NCBI RefSeq assembly: GCF_000730425.1
Contig: NZ_CP008896.1
Location: forward strand, 4,216,001-4,280,000
Length of the DNA: 64,000 nt
Source of the DNA: Pseudomonas fluorescens
GTDB lineage: Bacteria > Pseudomonadota > Gammaproteobacteria > Pseudomonadales > Pseudomonadaceae
Direction of reading: 5' to 3'
Below are positions 18,720 through 29,169 of the stretch, piece by piece. The notes under the pieces are model-generated. The model searched no databases. It saw only the letters and a program-made list of their open reading frames with translations, and was not told the origin of the DNA. Positions within the stretch are counted from its first letter, which is position 1. Every line of letters begins with the position of its first letter. The position numbers and the translations under genes were made by a program.

Positions 18720-19495
18720 GGGGACACCTGCCGTTGCGAGAACACTTTGCCCAGCACGTGTTCGCGGGTTTCGATAAACCGAGGGTCGGATTTGATCGCG
18801 CGGGCCGACTCGCCGGCGGCGTACCGCTGGCCGAAATCCAGGCTCAGGCGCTCGACAATTTGCCCTGGGTTGGGGGCCAGCAGAATCAGGTCGGTGGCGA
18901 GGAACACGGCTTCTTCGATGTCGTGGGTGATCAGGAACACCGGCTTGGCCGTGCGCCGCCAGACTTGCAGCAGCAACTCCTGCATCTGTTCACGGGTAAA
19001 GGCGTCGAGGGCGCCGAAGGGTTCGTCCATCAGCAGCACCCGTGGGTCGGCTGCGAGGGCGCGGGCCAGGCCCACGCGTTGTTTCTGCCCACCGGAGAGC
19101 TGCCAGATGCGCCGGCTGTCAAAGCCGGCCAGGTCCACCAGCGCGAGCATTTCACGCGCGCGGATGTGCCGCTGGACCTTGGGCACACCGGCCAGCTCCA
19201 GGCCGAAGCCGACATTGGCCAGTACATCCTGCCAGGGCAACAGGGCGTCGTCCTGGAACACCACGCCACGTTCGGCACTCGGGCCTTTGACGGGGACGCC
19301 ATCGAGGGTAATGCGCCCGGCGCTGGGTTCGACGAAGCCGGCAATCAGGTTCAACAGCGAAGTCTTGCCACTGCCGGAAGGGCCGAGGGCCACCAGCAAT
19401 TGCCGGGGCCCAAGGTTCAAGGAAATATCCGCCAGCACGGGCGTGGTCGCGCCTGGGTACTGTGCGCTGATGCGCTCCAGCTGTAGCAAGGCCAT
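18716..19495 (-). CDS. tauB: Taurine ABC transporter ATP-binding protein
   Basis: This is the 259-residue cytoplasmic ATPase of the taurine importer. Walker A GPSGSGKT lies at 38-45, signature [17 protein letters not shown] near 133 and Walker [13 protein letters not shown] just after. It sits between tauA (16 bases upstream) and tauC (four-base overlap). The ATG start follows the ribosome site AGGAG at about 19505. Confidence 0.94.
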   Translation of the reverse strand: MALLQLERISAQYPGATTPVLADISLNLGPRQLLVALGPSGSGKTSLLNLIAGFVEPSAGRITLDGVPVKGPSAERGVVFQDDALLPWQDVLANVGFGLELAGVPKVQRHIRAREMLALVDLAGFDSRRIWQLSGGQKQRVGLARALAADPRVLLMDEPFGALDAFTREQMQELLLQVWRRTAKPVFLITHDIEEAVFLATDLILLAPNPGQIVERLSLDFGQRYAAGESARAIKSDPRFIETREHVLGKVFSQRQVSP

Positions 19496-19511
19496 CGCGA
19501 TGAACTCCTGA

Positions 19512-20489
19512 TCAATTAGTGATGAACTTGGCGCTGACGTAAGGGGCGTAGTCGGGTAGCACGGCCTCGACTTTGCCTTGTTCCTTGAGGAACGCGGCAG
19601 TGTCGGTCACGGCCTTGGTGGTCGGGGCTCCGAGCAGGATCACCTGGTCGGCGGCCAGTGGGTAGACGTTGCCTTGCAGCAGCAGTGGGATGTCGCTGGC
19701 CTTGGCGCCGGAGAGTTTCACCAGTTTGTCGACGTTGCCTTTGTCCGCCAGCCAGGCTTGTGGGTCTTTGCGGTATTGGGCGTAGGCATCGAGGGTGACT
19801 TTGGCAAAGGCACTGACGATTTGCGGGTGCTTTTCGGCAAAGTCCTTACGCACGATCCAGGCATCGAAGGTCGGTGCGCCGAATTTGGCCAGCTCGCCGG
19901 AGGTGATCAGCACTTTGCCGTTTTCCTTGGCGACACCCAGGGCCGGGTCCCAGACGTAAGTGGCGTCGATATCGCCGCGCTTCCAGGCCGCGATGATGGC
20001 CGGCGGGGCGAGGTTGAGTACGGTGACTTTTGCCGGGTCGATATTCCAGTGTTTGAGCGCGGCCAACAGGCTGTAGTGGCCGGTGGAAACGAACGGCACG
20101 GCGATTTTCTTGCCGATCAGGTCCTGCGGGCTGTTGATCCCGGAACCGTTGCGCGCCACCAGGGCTTCGGCGCCACCGATCTGGGTGGCGACGAGAAAGG
20201 TCTGCACCGGCACTTTGCGGGTGATGGCTGCGGTCAGCGGGCTGGAACCGAGGTAGCCGATCTGCACGTCGCCGGAGGCGATGGCGGCGATAATATCGGC
20301 GCCATTGTCGAATTTGCGCCAGTCGATGCTGGCGTTGGTGGCTTTTTCATAAGCGCCGTCGGCCTGGGCGACTTTGGCCGGGTCAACGGTGGTCTGATAG
20401 GCGATGGTCACGTCGGCCGCGTGGGCAAACAGGCTGGCGCCGGCCAGGGACAGGGCCGCCAGGAGGCGAAAGGGGGCAGGCAGTTTCAT
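19512..20489 (-). CDS. tauA: Taurine-binding periplasmic protein
   Basis: TauA binds taurine in the periplasm. I choose the ATG at 20489 ([10 protein letters not shown]) because GAGGAGC precedes it; a start five codons earlier would run through that ribosome site. The 325-residue product has a signal peptide ending FAHAAD and the sulfonate-binding fold starting [16 protein letters not shown]. It is first in the tauABCD operon, whose promoter would lie in the AT-rich stretch 20520-20590. Confidence 0.94.
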   Translation of the reverse strand: MKLPAPFRLLAALSLAGASLFAHAADVTIAYQTTVDPAKVAQADGAYEKATNASIDWRKFDNGADIIAAIASGDVQIGYLGSSPLTAAITRKVPVQTFLVATQIGGAEALVARNGSGINSPQDLIGKKIAVPFVSTGHYSLLAALKHWNIDPAKVTVLNLAPPAIIAAWKRGDIDATYVWDPALGVAKENGKVLITSGELAKFGAPTFDAWIVRKDFAEKHPQIVSAFAKVTLDAYAQYRKDPQAWLADKGNVDKLVKLSGAKASDIPLLLQGNVYPLAADQVILLGAPTTKAVTDTAAFLKEQGKVEAVLPDYAPYVSAKFITN

Positions 20490-20614
20490 GGAAAAGCTCC
20501 TCATCAGGCGGCCGAGGATCGGCGTGTGAGGAGACTAAATGATCTAAGAATCCGAAAATAAATAACATTTTCGAATTAGCTTATGAGGAGAACTTTGAAG
20601 ACGCTTAGGACAAA

Positions 20615-20704
20615 TGTGGGAGCGGGCTTGCTCGCGAAAGCGGTGTGTCAGTCAATATAAGTGCTGACTGATACACCGCTTTCGCGAGCAAGCCCGCTCC
20701 CACA
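20615..20704. repeat. REPIN, GTGGGAGCGGGCTTGC class, near-twin of 46751-46840
   Basis: This 90-base inverted REP pair lies between tauA and gshA. It equals the reverse complement of the REPIN at 46751-46840 at 86 of 90 positions by my hand count. Confidence 0.92.
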
Positions 20705-20722
20705 CGGGATCCGAGCCAGGTC

Positions 20723-22306
20723 TTAGTTACTGATCGCCAGGATGCTTGCCTGGTACGCCCCGACAAACACGTCGAAATCACCCACTTCGTTCTGCTCCAG
20801 CTCCGCCTGTTGGGCCAGCGACGTACGGGCCAGCTCTTCAAAGTGCGCCTGCTCTTGCGCGGGTAACGGCTCGCGTCGGAAGTACTCGGCATGCACTTCG
20901 CTCTGGCGCAGGGAGAACTGCGCAAAGCTTTCCTTGCGCGCCTGCATCGCCGCCAACACCTGGGCCGACGGGGTCAGGGACGTGTCCTGGATCTTCGCCA
21001 ACTGGGCGTCCAGCGCCTGGCTGTGTTCGCTGATGCCCTGGCTCTGGTCCAGCAGTGCGGCCAGCGGGGCGATTTTCTCCAGCAGTTCGGTGGCCCATTC
21101 CTTCATTTCCACCGACTGGCCGCGGCGTTGCAATTGCAGGCCCGGGCGCCGGCCTTCCTTGACCACACTGAGGAAGTTCGACGTGGCATTGCCACACTCG
21201 CTGTTTTCAAACAGCGGGCTATCGTTCAGCGCGCAGTACAGCAGGAACGCGTCGAGGAAGCGCGATTCCGGCAGGTCGATGCCCATCGGCAGGAACGGGT
21301 TGATGTCCAGGCAGCGCACTTCGATGTACTGGATGCCACGGGCCATCAGCGCCTGGATCGGCCGCTCACCGGTGTAGGTCACACGCTTGGGGCGGATGTT
21401 GGAGTAGTACTCGTTCTCGATCTGCAGGATGTTGGTGTTGAGCTGTACCCACTCCCCGTCCTTATGGGTGCCGACTGCGACGTAAGGCGCGTAGGGCGTT
21501 GCCACCGCTTCGCGCAGGCTGTCGGTGTAGCTGGCCAGATCGTTGTAGCAAGGGGTCAGGCCGGCCTGGGCGTTGCTTTGGTAACCCAGGTCGCTCATGC
21601 GCAGGCTGGTGGCATACGGCAGGTACAGGGTGTCGGCATCGAACTGTTCAAGCTGATGGGAACGCCCGCGCAGGAAGCCCGCATCCAGGGCCGGCGAGGC
21701 GCCGAACAGGTACATCAGCAGCCAGCTGTAGCGGCGGAAGTTACGGATCAGGGCGATATAGGCCGTGGACTGGTAATCCCGGTCGGTTCCCACGAAGCCT
21801 TCCGTTTGCTTGAGCAGCGGCCACAGCTCTTCCGGCAGGGAGAAGTTGTAGTGGATGCCGGCGATGCACTGCATGGTCTTGCCGTAGCGCAGGGCCAGGC
21901 CCTTGCGGTACACGTACTTGAGCTGCCCGATGTTGGAGGTGCCGTAGTAGGCAATCGGAATATCTTCCTCGGCCGGCAATGGGCACGGCATCGATGGGCT
22001 CCACAGGTACTCGTTGCCGAGCTTGCTGTAGGCAAAGCGGTGAATTTTGTCGAGGCTGTGCAGGGTATCTGCCGGGTTGGGCAGCGCCGGCGTGATGAAC
22101 TCCAGCAGCGACTCGGAATAGTCGGTGGTGATCGATTCGTGGGTCAATGCAGCGCCCAGGGCCTCTGGATGCGGCGTTTGGGCCAGGCGGCCTTCGCCGG
22201 TGACACGCAGGCATTCACGCTCGATGCCGTGCAGGCAGTGCTCAAGCAAAGAGAGGTGTTCGCGCTTGCCGAGCAGAGCCAGGCGGCGGTTGAGAAGTTC
22301 GCTCAA
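20723..22306 (-). CDS. gshA: Glutamate-cysteine ligase
   Basis: GshA joins glutamate and cysteine in the first step of glutathione synthesis. The protein is the gamma-proteobacterial type, with [14 protein letters not shown] near the start, [17 protein letters not shown] (glutamate site) and the long central domain. I start it at the TTG at 22306 ([13 protein letters not shown]). AAGGA lies seven bases before that codon, and the resulting 527 residues equal the usual Pseudomonas length. An in-frame GTG five codons upstream overlaps the ribosome site. It follows the tau genes but is separated from them by a REPIN. Confidence 0.93.
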   Translation of the reverse strand: MSELLNRRLALLGKREHLSLLEHCLHGIERECLRVTGEGRLAQTPHPEALGAALTHESITTDYSESLLEFITPALPNPADTLHSLDKIHRFAYSKLGNEYLWSPSMPCPLPAEEDIPIAYYGTSNIGQLKYVYRKGLALRYGKTMQCIAGIHYNFSLPEELWPLLKQTEGFVGTDRDYQSTAYIALIRNFRRYSWLLMYLFGASPALDAGFLRGRSHQLEQFDADTLYLPYATSLRMSDLGYQSNAQAGLTPCYNDLASYTDSLREAVATPYAPYVAVGTHKDGEWVQLNTNILQIENEYYSNIRPKRVTYTGERPIQALMARGIQYIEVRCLDINPFLPMGIDLPESRFLDAFLLYCALNDSPLFENSECGNATSNFLSVVKEGRRPGLQLQRRGQSVEMKEWATELLEKIAPLAALLDQSQGISEHSQALDAQLAKIQDTSLTPSAQVLAAMQARKESFAQFSLRQSEVHAEYFRREPLPAQEQAHFEELARTSLAQQAELEQNEVGDFDVFVGAYQASILAISN

Positions 22307-22521
22307 GTTGGATTCCTTCACGCGTCAGTCGCCCCAATATGGGGGTGGGCAGGACGGTCTACAAGGGTGAAGTTAAAACTGGCGTTATCGCCTGGTTTTC
22401 GAGCCGGAATAACCTGCTCTGAAAGTGCCGACTTCATTCCCTGAATTTGGCTATCGCGCAGGAAGAAAACTCCGACGCTGCTTTTGCAGCGCCGAAATTA
22501 ACCCAAATTGATGACAGGGAG

Positions 22522-22905
22522 CTATAGGACAGCGAAGGTGCCTTGTGCTTTTGCGACGAGTCTTTCGTCCTGATACACCTCGGCCTCGACCACCAGGGTG
22601 CGCCGGCCGGGGTGGATGACCCGGGCGGTACACAGCACGTCACCGTCGGACACGGCGCGGATGTAGTTGATTTTGCACTCGATGGTCGCGCTCTGCTGGT
22701 CGAAACCATGGGCACTGGAGCAGGCCAGCCCCATGGCAATGTCCACCAGGCTGAAAATCGCCCCGCCATGGAGCTTGCCTGCGCGATTGCGCAGTTGTGG
22801 CTCCAGGGTCAGGGCAACCTCGGCAACGCCCTGGTCCAGGCGTTGCAGGCGGCAGCCGAGCAGTTCGCTGAAGGCGCTGTGGGTTAGGCCGGCCGGCAGT
22901 GCCAT
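22522..22905 (-). CDS. PaaI-type hotdog thioesterase
   Basis: The 127-residue protein starts at the ATG at 22905, which overlaps the tex stop in TGATG. It has a single hotdog domain with the PaaI-family motif NRAGKLHGGAIFSLVDIAMG at about residues 41-60. It probably hydrolyses an acyl-CoA thioester in the cytoplasm, but the substrate cannot be read from sequence. Its tight overlap with tex means it is made from the same mRNA. Confidence 0.85.
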   Translation of the reverse strand: MALPAGLTHSAFSELLGCRLQRLDQGVAEVALTLEPQLRNRAGKLHGGAIFSLVDIAMGLACSSAHGFDQQSATIECKINYIRAVSDGDVLCTARVIHPGRRTLVVEAEVYQDERLVAKAQGTFAVL

Positions 22906-25235
22906 CAACGTTTTTTCAGTTGCTTGGCGTTGGCGAACAGCGAAGCCATGGCGTTGTTGGTCGGGGCTGCGGTGGTGGTTTCCTTGCGTGGTGCTTCAGA
23001 GCGGTTTTGCGACTGGCGCGGCGCTGAACCCGGGCGTGCGCCTCGGGCACCGTCGATTTTCTCGCCGGGGGTATCGCTCATGCGCATCGACAGGCCCACA
23101 CGTTTGCGCGGGATATCGACTTCCATGACCTTGACCTTGACCACATCACCGGCCTTCACCGCCTCGCGCGGGTCCTTGATGAACTTTTCCGAAAGCGCAG
23201 AAATGTGCACCAAACCGTCCTGATGCACGCCGATGTCTACAAAAGCGCCGAAGTTGGTCACGTTGGTCACCACGCCTTCGAGGATCATCCCCAGTTGCAG
23301 GTCCTTGAGGTCTTCGACGCCTTCCTGGAACTCGGCGGTCTTGAACTCGGGTCGCGGGTCGCGGCCGGGTTTTTCCAGTTCTTGCAGGATGTCGGTGATG
23401 GTCGGCACGCCGAAGGTTTCATCGGTGTACTTCTTCGGATCCAGGCGCTTGAGGAAGGCGGCGTCGCCGATCAGCGAACGGATATCGCGGTCGGTTTGCG
23501 CGGCAATGCGTTGTACCAGCGGGTAGGCTTCCGGGTGGACTGCCGAGGCGTCCAGCGGGTTGTCACCGTTCATGACGCGCAGGAACCCGGCGGCCTGCTC
23601 GAAGGTTTTTTCGCCAAGGCGTGCGACTTTTTTCAGTGCTGCACGGGTCTTGAATGCGCCGTTTTCATCACGATGGGTGACGATGTTTTGCGCCAGGGTG
23701 GCATTGAGGCCGGAAATCCGCGCCAGCAGCGCAACCGAGGCCGTGTTCACGTCGACGCCGACCTTGTTCACGCAGTCTTCCACCACTGCATCCAGGCCAC
23801 GCGCCAGTTTCAGCTGCGACACGTCGTGCTGGTACTGGCCGACACCGATGGACTTGGGGTCGATCTTCACCAGCTCGGCCAGCGGGTCCTGCAAACGACG
23901 GGCGATGGACACCGCGCCACGGATCGATACATCGAGGTCCGGGAATTCCTTGGAGGCCAGTTCCGATGCCGAGTACACCGAAGCCCCGGCCTCGGAGACC
24001 ATGACCTTGGTCATTTTCATGCCTGGGTATTTTTTGATCAGTTCCAGGGCCAGCTTGTCGGTTTCACGGCTGGCGGTGCCGTTGCCGATGGCAATCAGGT
24101 CTACCGCGTGCTTGGCGCACAGGGCGGCCAGGATGGCGATGGTCTGGTCCCACTTGTTGTGGGGCACGTGTGGGTACACGGTGGCGTGGTCCAGCAGCTT
24201 GCCGGTGGCATCGACCACGGCGACCTTGCAGCCGGTGCGCAGGCCCGGGTCCAGGCCCAGGGTCGCGCGCGGGCCGGCTGGCGCGGCCAGCAGCAGGTCG
24301 TGCAGGTTGTGGGCGAATACGTTGATCGCCTCGGTTTCGGCGCCGTCGCGCAACTCGCCCAGCAGGTCGGTTTCCAGGTGGGTGTAGAGCTTGACCTTCC
24401 AGGTCCAGCGCACGACTTCACCGAGCCACTTGTCCGCAGGACGATTCTGATTCTGGATGCCGAATTGTTGGCCGATCATGCCTTCGCATGGGTGCATGGT
24501 GCCCGGCAGCTCGTCGCCGACTTTCAGTGCAGAGCTGAGAATGCCTTCGTTGCGACCGCGGAAAATGGCCAGGGCACGGTGCGATGGCATGCTTTTGAGC
24601 GGTTCGTCGTGTTCGAAGTAGTCGCGGAACTTGGCGCCTTCTTCCTCTTTGCCAGCGATCACGCGGGCGCTGAGGGTGGCTTCCTGTTTCAGGTAGTTAC
24701 GCAGTTTTTCCAGCAGGTTGGCGTCTTCGGCGAAGCGCTCCATGAGGATGTATTTGGCGCCTTCGAGGGCGGCCTTGACGTCGGCGACGCCTTTTTCGGC
24801 ATCCACAAAACGTGCGGCTTCGTTTTCAGGCGTCAGGGACGGGTCGTTGAACAGGCCATCGGCCAAGTCGCCGAGGCCGGCTTCCAGGGCGATCTGGCCC
24901 TTGGTGCGGCGCTTCTGCTTGTACGGCAGGTACAGGTCTTCGAGGCGGGTCTTGGTGTCGGCGAGCTTGATGTCGCGTTCAAGTTGCGGGGTCAGCTTGC
25001 CCTGCTCCTGGATGCTGGCGAGGATGCTGACGCGCCGTTCGTCGAGTTCTCGCAGATAGCGCAGGCGTTCTTCCAGATGCCGCAACTGGATATCATCGAG
25101 GCTGCCGGTCACTTCTTTACGGTAACGGGCGATAAAGGGCACCGTGGAGCCTTCATCCAGTAGAGCGACGGCCGCTTCGACCTGTTGTGGGCGTACACCG
25201 AGTTCCTCGGCGATGCGGCTGTTGATGCTGTCCAT
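22905..25235 (-). CDS. tex: Tex, S1-domain transcription accessory protein
   Basis: Tex is a conserved cytoplasmic nucleic-acid-binding protein related to Spt6. I start it at the ATG at 25235 ([13 protein letters not shown]), preceded by AGGTGG, which gives 776 residues, the family length; the frame is open further upstream without support. Visible parts are the N-terminal helical region, the YqgF-like domain ([18 protein letters not shown]), the helix-hairpin-helix segment ([16 protein letters not shown]) and the C-terminal S1 domain ([19 protein letters not shown]). The last 60 residues are basic and disordered. Confidence 0.95.
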   Translation of the reverse strand: MDSINSRIAEELGVRPQQVEAAVALLDEGSTVPFIARYRKEVTGSLDDIQLRHLEERLRYLRELDERRVSILASIQEQGKLTPQLERDIKLADTKTRLEDLYLPYKQKRRTKGQIALEAGLGDLADGLFNDPSLTPENEAARFVDAEKGVADVKAALEGAKYILMERFAEDANLLEKLRNYLKQEATLSARVIAGKEEEGAKFRDYFEHDEPLKSMPSHRALAIFRGRNEGILSSALKVGDELPGTMHPCEGMIGQQFGIQNQNRPADKWLGEVVRWTWKVKLYTHLETDLLGELRDGAETEAINVFAHNLHDLLLAAPAGPRATLGLDPGLRTGCKVAVVDATGKLLDHATVYPHVPHNKWDQTIAILAALCAKHAVDLIAIGNGTASRETDKLALELIKKYPGMKMTKVMVSEAGASVYSASELASKEFPDLDVSIRGAVSIARRLQDPLAELVKIDPKSIGVGQYQHDVSQLKLARGLDAVVEDCVNKVGVDVNTASVALLARISGLNATLAQNIVTHRDENGAFKTRAALKKVARLGEKTFEQAAGFLRVMNGDNPLDASAVHPEAYPLVQRIAAQTDRDIRSLIGDAAFLKRLDPKKYTDETFGVPTITDILQELEKPGRDPRPEFKTAEFQEGVEDLKDLQLGMILEGVVTNVTNFGAFVDIGVHQDGLVHISALSEKFIKDPREAVKAGDVVKVKVMEVDIPRKRVGLSMRMSDTPGEKIDGARGARPGSAPRQSQNRSEAPRKETTTAAPTNNAMASLFANAKQLKKR

Positions 25236-25570
25236 AAAACCACCTGAAATTCTTGAAAGCAGTTCGCAGGCCCGGAAAACAAGGCCTTGCGCGGCTGGTT
25301 GAGCGGCCCGACTGGCGCCGCTGCCTGGGTCAAGAGGCAGCCTATTGACCCTCGAAATCGGAAAAATCACGATAAGCAGATGAAAAAAACACCAGGCCGG
25401 CCATGGCATTGCACGGCACTGTGGCGCGGCATTATAACCAGCGTTCCGTCCTTGGGGGGATTGCGCCAGGCGCAGGCGCACTGGTGGTTGGAGAAAAATC
25501 TGCTAACAATGCGTACCGTGCGTATAACGGCAGCTAAGCCATAATGCGCGCCAGATAAGAGGAGCATCCA
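25236..25570. other. Divergent promoter region between tex and ompR
   Basis: The 335 bases between the two divergent starts contain no convincing gene. AT-rich patches near 25430 (CATTATAACC) and 25540 (CCATAATG) are candidate -10 elements. I could not pair them with good -35 boxes. Confidence 0.5.
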
Positions 25571-26311
25571 ATGAGCAGCACTGCACAAACTGCTGAAGGC
25601 GAAAAAATTCTCATCGTTGATGACGATCCGGGGCTGAGCAGCCTGCTGGAGCGGTTCTTCACCTCCAAGGGTTACCGTGCCCGCGCGGTGCCGAACACCG
25701 AGCAGATGGACCGCCTGCTGGGGCGCGAGGTATTCAACCTGGTCGTGCTCGACCTGATGTTGCCGGGTGAAGACGGCCTGACGGCGTGCAAGCGCCTGCG
25801 CAGTACCAACAACCAGATCCCGATCATCATGTTGACCGCCAAGGGCGACGAGCTGAGCCGTATCAAGGGCCTGGAGCTGGGCGCCGACGATTACCTGGCC
25901 AAACCGTTCAACCCTGATGAGTTGATGGCTCGGGTCAAGGCCGTATTGCGTCGCCAGGCTGCCCCCGTACCCGGTGCCCCTGGCAGCGAAGATGAAAGCG
26001 TCACGTTTGGTGACTATGAGCTGTCGCTGGCGACCCGTGAGCTCAAGCGCGGTGAAGAAGTCCATATGCTGACGACCGGTGAATTCGCGGTACTCAAGGC
26101 GCTGGTGATGAACGCTCGCCAACCGTTGACCCGTGACAAGCTAATGAACCTGGCCCGAGGTCGTGAATGGGACGCCCTGGAGCGCTCCATCGACGTGCAG
26201 ATTTCCCGTCTGCGCCGGATGATCGAGCCCGATCCGTCCAAGCCGCGTTACATCCAGACAGTGTGGGGCGTGGGTTACGTGTTTGTGCCGGATGGTACGG
26301 CAACCAAGTAA
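25571..26311 (+). CDS. ompR: OmpR response regulator
   Basis: OmpR is the DNA-binding regulator paired with EnvZ for osmotic and envelope control. The 246-residue protein has the receiver domain with acidic pocket DDDP (17-20), phospho-acceptor D61 in VVLDLMLPGEDG and the conserved lysine in YLAKPFNP. The winged-helix domain ends in SRLRRMIEPDPSKPRYIQTV. AGAGGAG precedes the ATG. envZ follows on the same strand after a 116-base gap. Confidence 0.96.
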   Translation: MSSTAQTAEGEKILIVDDDPGLSSLLERFFTSKGYRARAVPNTEQMDRLLGREVFNLVVLDLMLPGEDGLTACKRLRSTNNQIPIIMLTAKGDELSRIKGLELGADDYLAKPFNPDELMARVKAVLRRQAAPVPGAPGSEDESVTFGDYELSLATRELKRGEEVHMLTTGEFAVLKALVMNARQPLTRDKLMNLARGREWDALERSIDVQISRLRRMIEPDPSKPRYIQTVWGVGYVFVPDGTATK

Positions 26312-26427
26312 CCAATGATTTGCACATGCGGGTACTCCGGAGTTCGACCCCAATGGGGCGGCCGGATGCCCGGCGTCTGCAATTCTGCGAGCCTCGCTCG
26401 CTCTTGCCAGGTGTCTAGCTGTCTTCT

Positions 26428-27741
26428 ATGAAAACCCCGCTGTGGTTCCCCCAAAGTTTCTTCTCCCGCACCCTTTGGCTGGTGCTGATCGTCGTTCTGT
26501 TTTCCAAGGCACTGACCCTCGTTTACTTGTTGATGAACGAAGATGTGCTGGTGGACCGACAGTACAGCCATGGCGTTGCCTTGACCTTGCGCGCTTACTG
26601 GGCAACCGATCCCAAGGATCGTGACAAGGTTGCGGCGGCAATTCCCTTGACCCGGGTGGTCGGCGCCGGGGTGCCGGAAGGCGAGCAGCATTGGCCCTAC
26701 AGTGAAATCTACCAGCGGCAGATGCAGGACGAGCTGGGCGATGACACCGAAGTGCGCTTGCGCATGCACGTGTCGCCGGCCCTCTGGGTGCGTGCGCCGA
26801 GCCTGGGCGATGCATGGGTCAAGGTTCCACTGTACCCGCACCCGTTGCGGGGGCAGAAGATCTGGAACGTGCTCGGTTGGTTCCTGGCCATTGGTCTGCT
26901 TTCAACGGCGTCAGCCTGGATTTTCGTGCGCCAGCTCAACCAGCCGCTCAAGCGCCTGGTGTTCGCCGCCAGGCAACTGGGGCAGGGGCGTAGCGTGCGT
27001 TTGCCGATCAGCGATACGCCCAGCGAAATGACCGAGGTATACAGCGCGTTCAATCAGATGGCCGAAGATGTCGAACAGGCCGGGCGCGAGCGTGAGCTGA
27101 TGCTGGCCGGGGTATCCCATGACCTGCGTACGCCGCTGACCCGTTTGCGTCTGTCCCTCGAACTCATGGGCAATCACACTGACCTTACCGATGACATGGT
27201 CCGTGATATCGAAGACATGGACGCGATTCTCGACCAGTTCCTGGCGTTTATCCGCGATGGTCGCGATGAAGTGGTGGAAGAGGTGGATCTGACCGACCTG
27301 GTACGCGAGGTCGTGGCGCCCTACAACCAGAATGGCGAGCAGGTGCGCATGCGCCTGGAACCGATCCAGCCCTTTGCCTTGCGCCGGGTCTCGATGAAGC
27401 GCCTGCTGAACAACCTGATCGGCAACGCCTTGCATCATGCGGGCACGGAGGTGGAAGTGGCCGCCTATGTGTCCGGTGATACCAACGCACCTTATGTGGT
27501 GCTGAGTGTCATGGACCGTGGCGCCGGGATCGATCCGGCGGAACTGGAAGGCATCTTCAACCCCTTCACCCGTGGCGACCGTGCCCGTGGTGGCAAAGGT
27601 ACCGGCCTGGGGCTGGCAATTGTGCGGCGGATTGCTTCGATGCATGGCGGCAATGTCGAACTGCGCAACCGTGCCGATGGCGGGCTGGAAGCGCGGGTAC
27701 GCTTGCCGTTGGGGCTGATGCTGCCAAGGGATGCTGTGTAA
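26428..27741 (+). CDS. envZ: EnvZ sensor histidine kinase
   Basis: EnvZ is the inner-membrane kinase/phosphatase for OmpR. The 437-residue protein has membrane helices at about 14-36 and 147-166 around a periplasmic loop. The HAMP domain follows, then the phospho-acceptor H231 in GVSHDLRTPLTRLRLSLEL and the ATPase domain (NNLIGNALHHA, then DRGAGIDPAELEGIFNPF and GGKGTGLGLAIVRRI). No strong ribosome site precedes the ATG, and the gap from ompR is longer than in enteric bacteria. Confidence 0.95.
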   Translation: MKTPLWFPQSFFSRTLWLVLIVVLFSKALTLVYLLMNEDVLVDRQYSHGVALTLRAYWATDPKDRDKVAAAIPLTRVVGAGVPEGEQHWPYSEIYQRQMQDELGDDTEVRLRMHVSPALWVRAPSLGDAWVKVPLYPHPLRGQKIWNVLGWFLAIGLLSTASAWIFVRQLNQPLKRLVFAARQLGQGRSVRLPISDTPSEMTEVYSAFNQMAEDVEQAGRERELMLAGVSHDLRTPLTRLRLSLELMGNHTDLTDDMVRDIEDMDAILDQFLAFIRDGRDEVVEEVDLTDLVREVVAPYNQNGEQVRMRLEPIQPFALRRVSMKRLLNNLIGNALHHAGTEVEVAAYVSGDTNAPYVVLSVMDRGAGIDPAELEGIFNPFTRGDRARGGKGTGLGLAIVRRIASMHGGNVELRNRADGGLEARVRLPLGLMLPRDAV

Positions 27742-27746
27742 CTTTG

Positions 27747-27774
27747 TCTAGGAGCCAGCAAGCCGGCTCCTACA
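27747..27774. repeat. Single REP palindrome between envZ and rimK stops
   Basis: TAGGAGCC and GGCTCCTA pair across AGCAAGCC with one mismatch in the outer stem. It sits between two convergent stop codons, so it can serve as a two-way terminator. Confidence 0.7.
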
Positions 27775-27775
27775 G

Positions 27776-28681
27776 TCAGCCTTTGCCTTTGGTGCGGGTC
27801 ATGTTCGGCCCGCTGTTCTTCTCCAGATGCTGAATGATGATCCCCGCCACATCCTTGTTGGTGGTGGTCTCAATCCCTTCCAGGCCCGGTGAAGAATTTA
27901 CTTCCATCACCAGTGGCCCGTGGTTCGAGCGCAGGATATCCACCCCTGCCACACTCAACCCCATGACCTTGGCTGCACGCAAGGCAGTCATGCGTTCTTC
28001 CGGGGTGATCTTGATCAGGCTGGCGCTGCCGCCCCGGTGCAGGTTGGAGCGAAACTCCCCAGGCTTGGCCTGGCGTTTCATCGCCGCAATGACCTTGTCC
28101 CCCACCACGAAGCAACGGATATCGGCACCGCCGGCTTCCTTGATGTATTCCTGGACCATGATGTTCTGCTTGAGGCCCATGAATGCCTCGATCACCGACT
28201 CTGCTGCCGTGGCGGTTTCGCACAGCACCACACCGATGCCCTGGGTACCTTCCAGCACCTTGATTACCAAGGGGGCACCGTTGACCATCTCGATCAGGTC
28301 AGGAATGTCATCGGGGGAATGGGCAAAACCGGTCACCGGCAAGCCGATACCACGGCGCGACAGCAGTTGCAGGGAGCGCAGCTTGTCCCGGGAGCGGGCA
28401 ATGGCCACCGATTCGTTGAGCGGAAACACGCCCATCATTTCAAACTGGCGCAATACCGCGCAGCCATAGAAGGTCACGGAGGCACCGATGCGCGGGATCA
28501 CCGCGTCGAAGCCTTCCAGTGGTTTACCCCGGTAGTGGATCTGCGGCTTATGACTGGCGATGTTCATATAGGCGCGCAACGTATCGATCACCACCATCTC
28601 ATGACCCCGTTCAGTGCCGGCTTCGACCAGACGACGGGTGGAATACAGGCGCGGGTTACGCGACAGCACAGCGATCTTCAT
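27776..28681 (-). CDS. rimK: RimK, ribosomal protein S6 glutamate ligase
   Basis: RimK adds glutamate residues to the C-terminus of ribosomal protein S6. The start at 28681 ([15 protein letters not shown]) gives 301 residues, the E. coli length. The ATP-grasp fold shows in [15 protein letters not shown], the metal-binding segment [14 protein letters not shown] and the RGGSASL loop. The start overlaps the rimB stop by four bases, so both are made together. In P. fluorescens this system shifts the proteome during plant colonisation. Confidence 0.95.
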   Translation of the reverse strand: MKIAVLSRNPRLYSTRRLVEAGTERGHEMVVIDTLRAYMNIASHKPQIHYRGKPLEGFDAVIPRIGASVTFYGCAVLRQFEMMGVFPLNESVAIARSRDKLRSLQLLSRRGIGLPVTGFAHSPDDIPDLIEMVNGAPLVIKVLEGTQGIGVVLCETATAAESVIEAFMGLKQNIMVQEYIKEAGGADIRCFVVGDKVIAAMKRQAKPGEFRSNLHRGGSASLIKITPEERMTALRAAKVMGLSVAGVDILRSNHGPLVMEVNSSPGLEGIETTTNKDVAGIIIQHLEKNSGPNMTRTKGKG

Positions 28682-29169
28682 GCAACACCTGTGGCAGCAA
28701 TAGTAGAGACCGGGAACACCGGCTTGTCTTGAACGTACTTGAGCCCCGGATTGACCACCAACTGGCCGTCGATCAGGGCTTTGGAACCTAGCAACAGGCG
28801 GTAACGCATGGTTTTGCGGCAAGCCAGGGTGAACTCCACCCGCCATACCCGATCACCCAGGGCCAGGGTGGTGCTTATCACGTAGCGCACCTGCGCCTGG
28901 CCGTTGGAGCTTTTAATGGTTTTCATCGCCACCAGCGGCGCTTCGCAACGCCGGTGGCGTAGTTGAACCACGCTGCCCAGATGCGCTGTGAAGCGCACCC
29001 ATTTTTCACCGTCACGTTCAAACGGCTCGATCTCGGTGGCATGCAGGCTGGAGGTACTGGCACCGGTGTCGATCTTCGCGCGCAGGCCCGCCACCCCCAG
29101 ATCGGGAAGTGCCACCCATTCGCGCAGACCGACAACGGTCAAATGGTCAAATGTCTTCAATATGAACAA
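28678..29169 (-). CDS. rimB: RimB, retropepsin-like putative protease paired with RimK
   Basis: The 163-residue protein belongs to the family annotated as ATP-dependent zinc proteases. What the sequence shows is a retropepsin-like core: [13 protein letters not shown] at about residues 31-43 carries the DTG aspartic protease signature, and [15 protein letters not shown] lies near the end. No ATG is available; TTG at 29169 or at 29157 ([11 protein letters not shown]) is the likely start, the second giving 159 residues. It precedes and overlaps rimK. In P. fluorescens RimB works with RimK; how it cuts or regulates is not visible here. Confidence 0.85.
   Translation of the reverse strand: MFILKTFDHLTVVGLREWVALPDLGVAGLRAKIDTGASTSSLHATEIEPFERDGEKWVRFTAHLGSVVQLRHRRCEAPLVAMKTIKSSNGQAQVRYVISTTLALGDRVWRVEFTLACRKTMRYRLLLGSKALIDGQLVVNPGLKYVQDKPVFPVSTIAATGVA

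Noticed and set aside
20891..22444. Long open frame opposite gshA, and similar ones opposite tex, trbL, rfbB and the aminotransferase
   Set aside because: In GC-rich Pseudomonas DNA long antisense frames are common; these lack ribosome sites and any recognisable domain, while the genes on the other strand are clear.
22469..22495. Short GCTGC/GCAGC hairpin downstream of the PaaI-type gene
   Set aside because: Short stem and no adjacent T-run in the needed orientation; not listed as a terminator.
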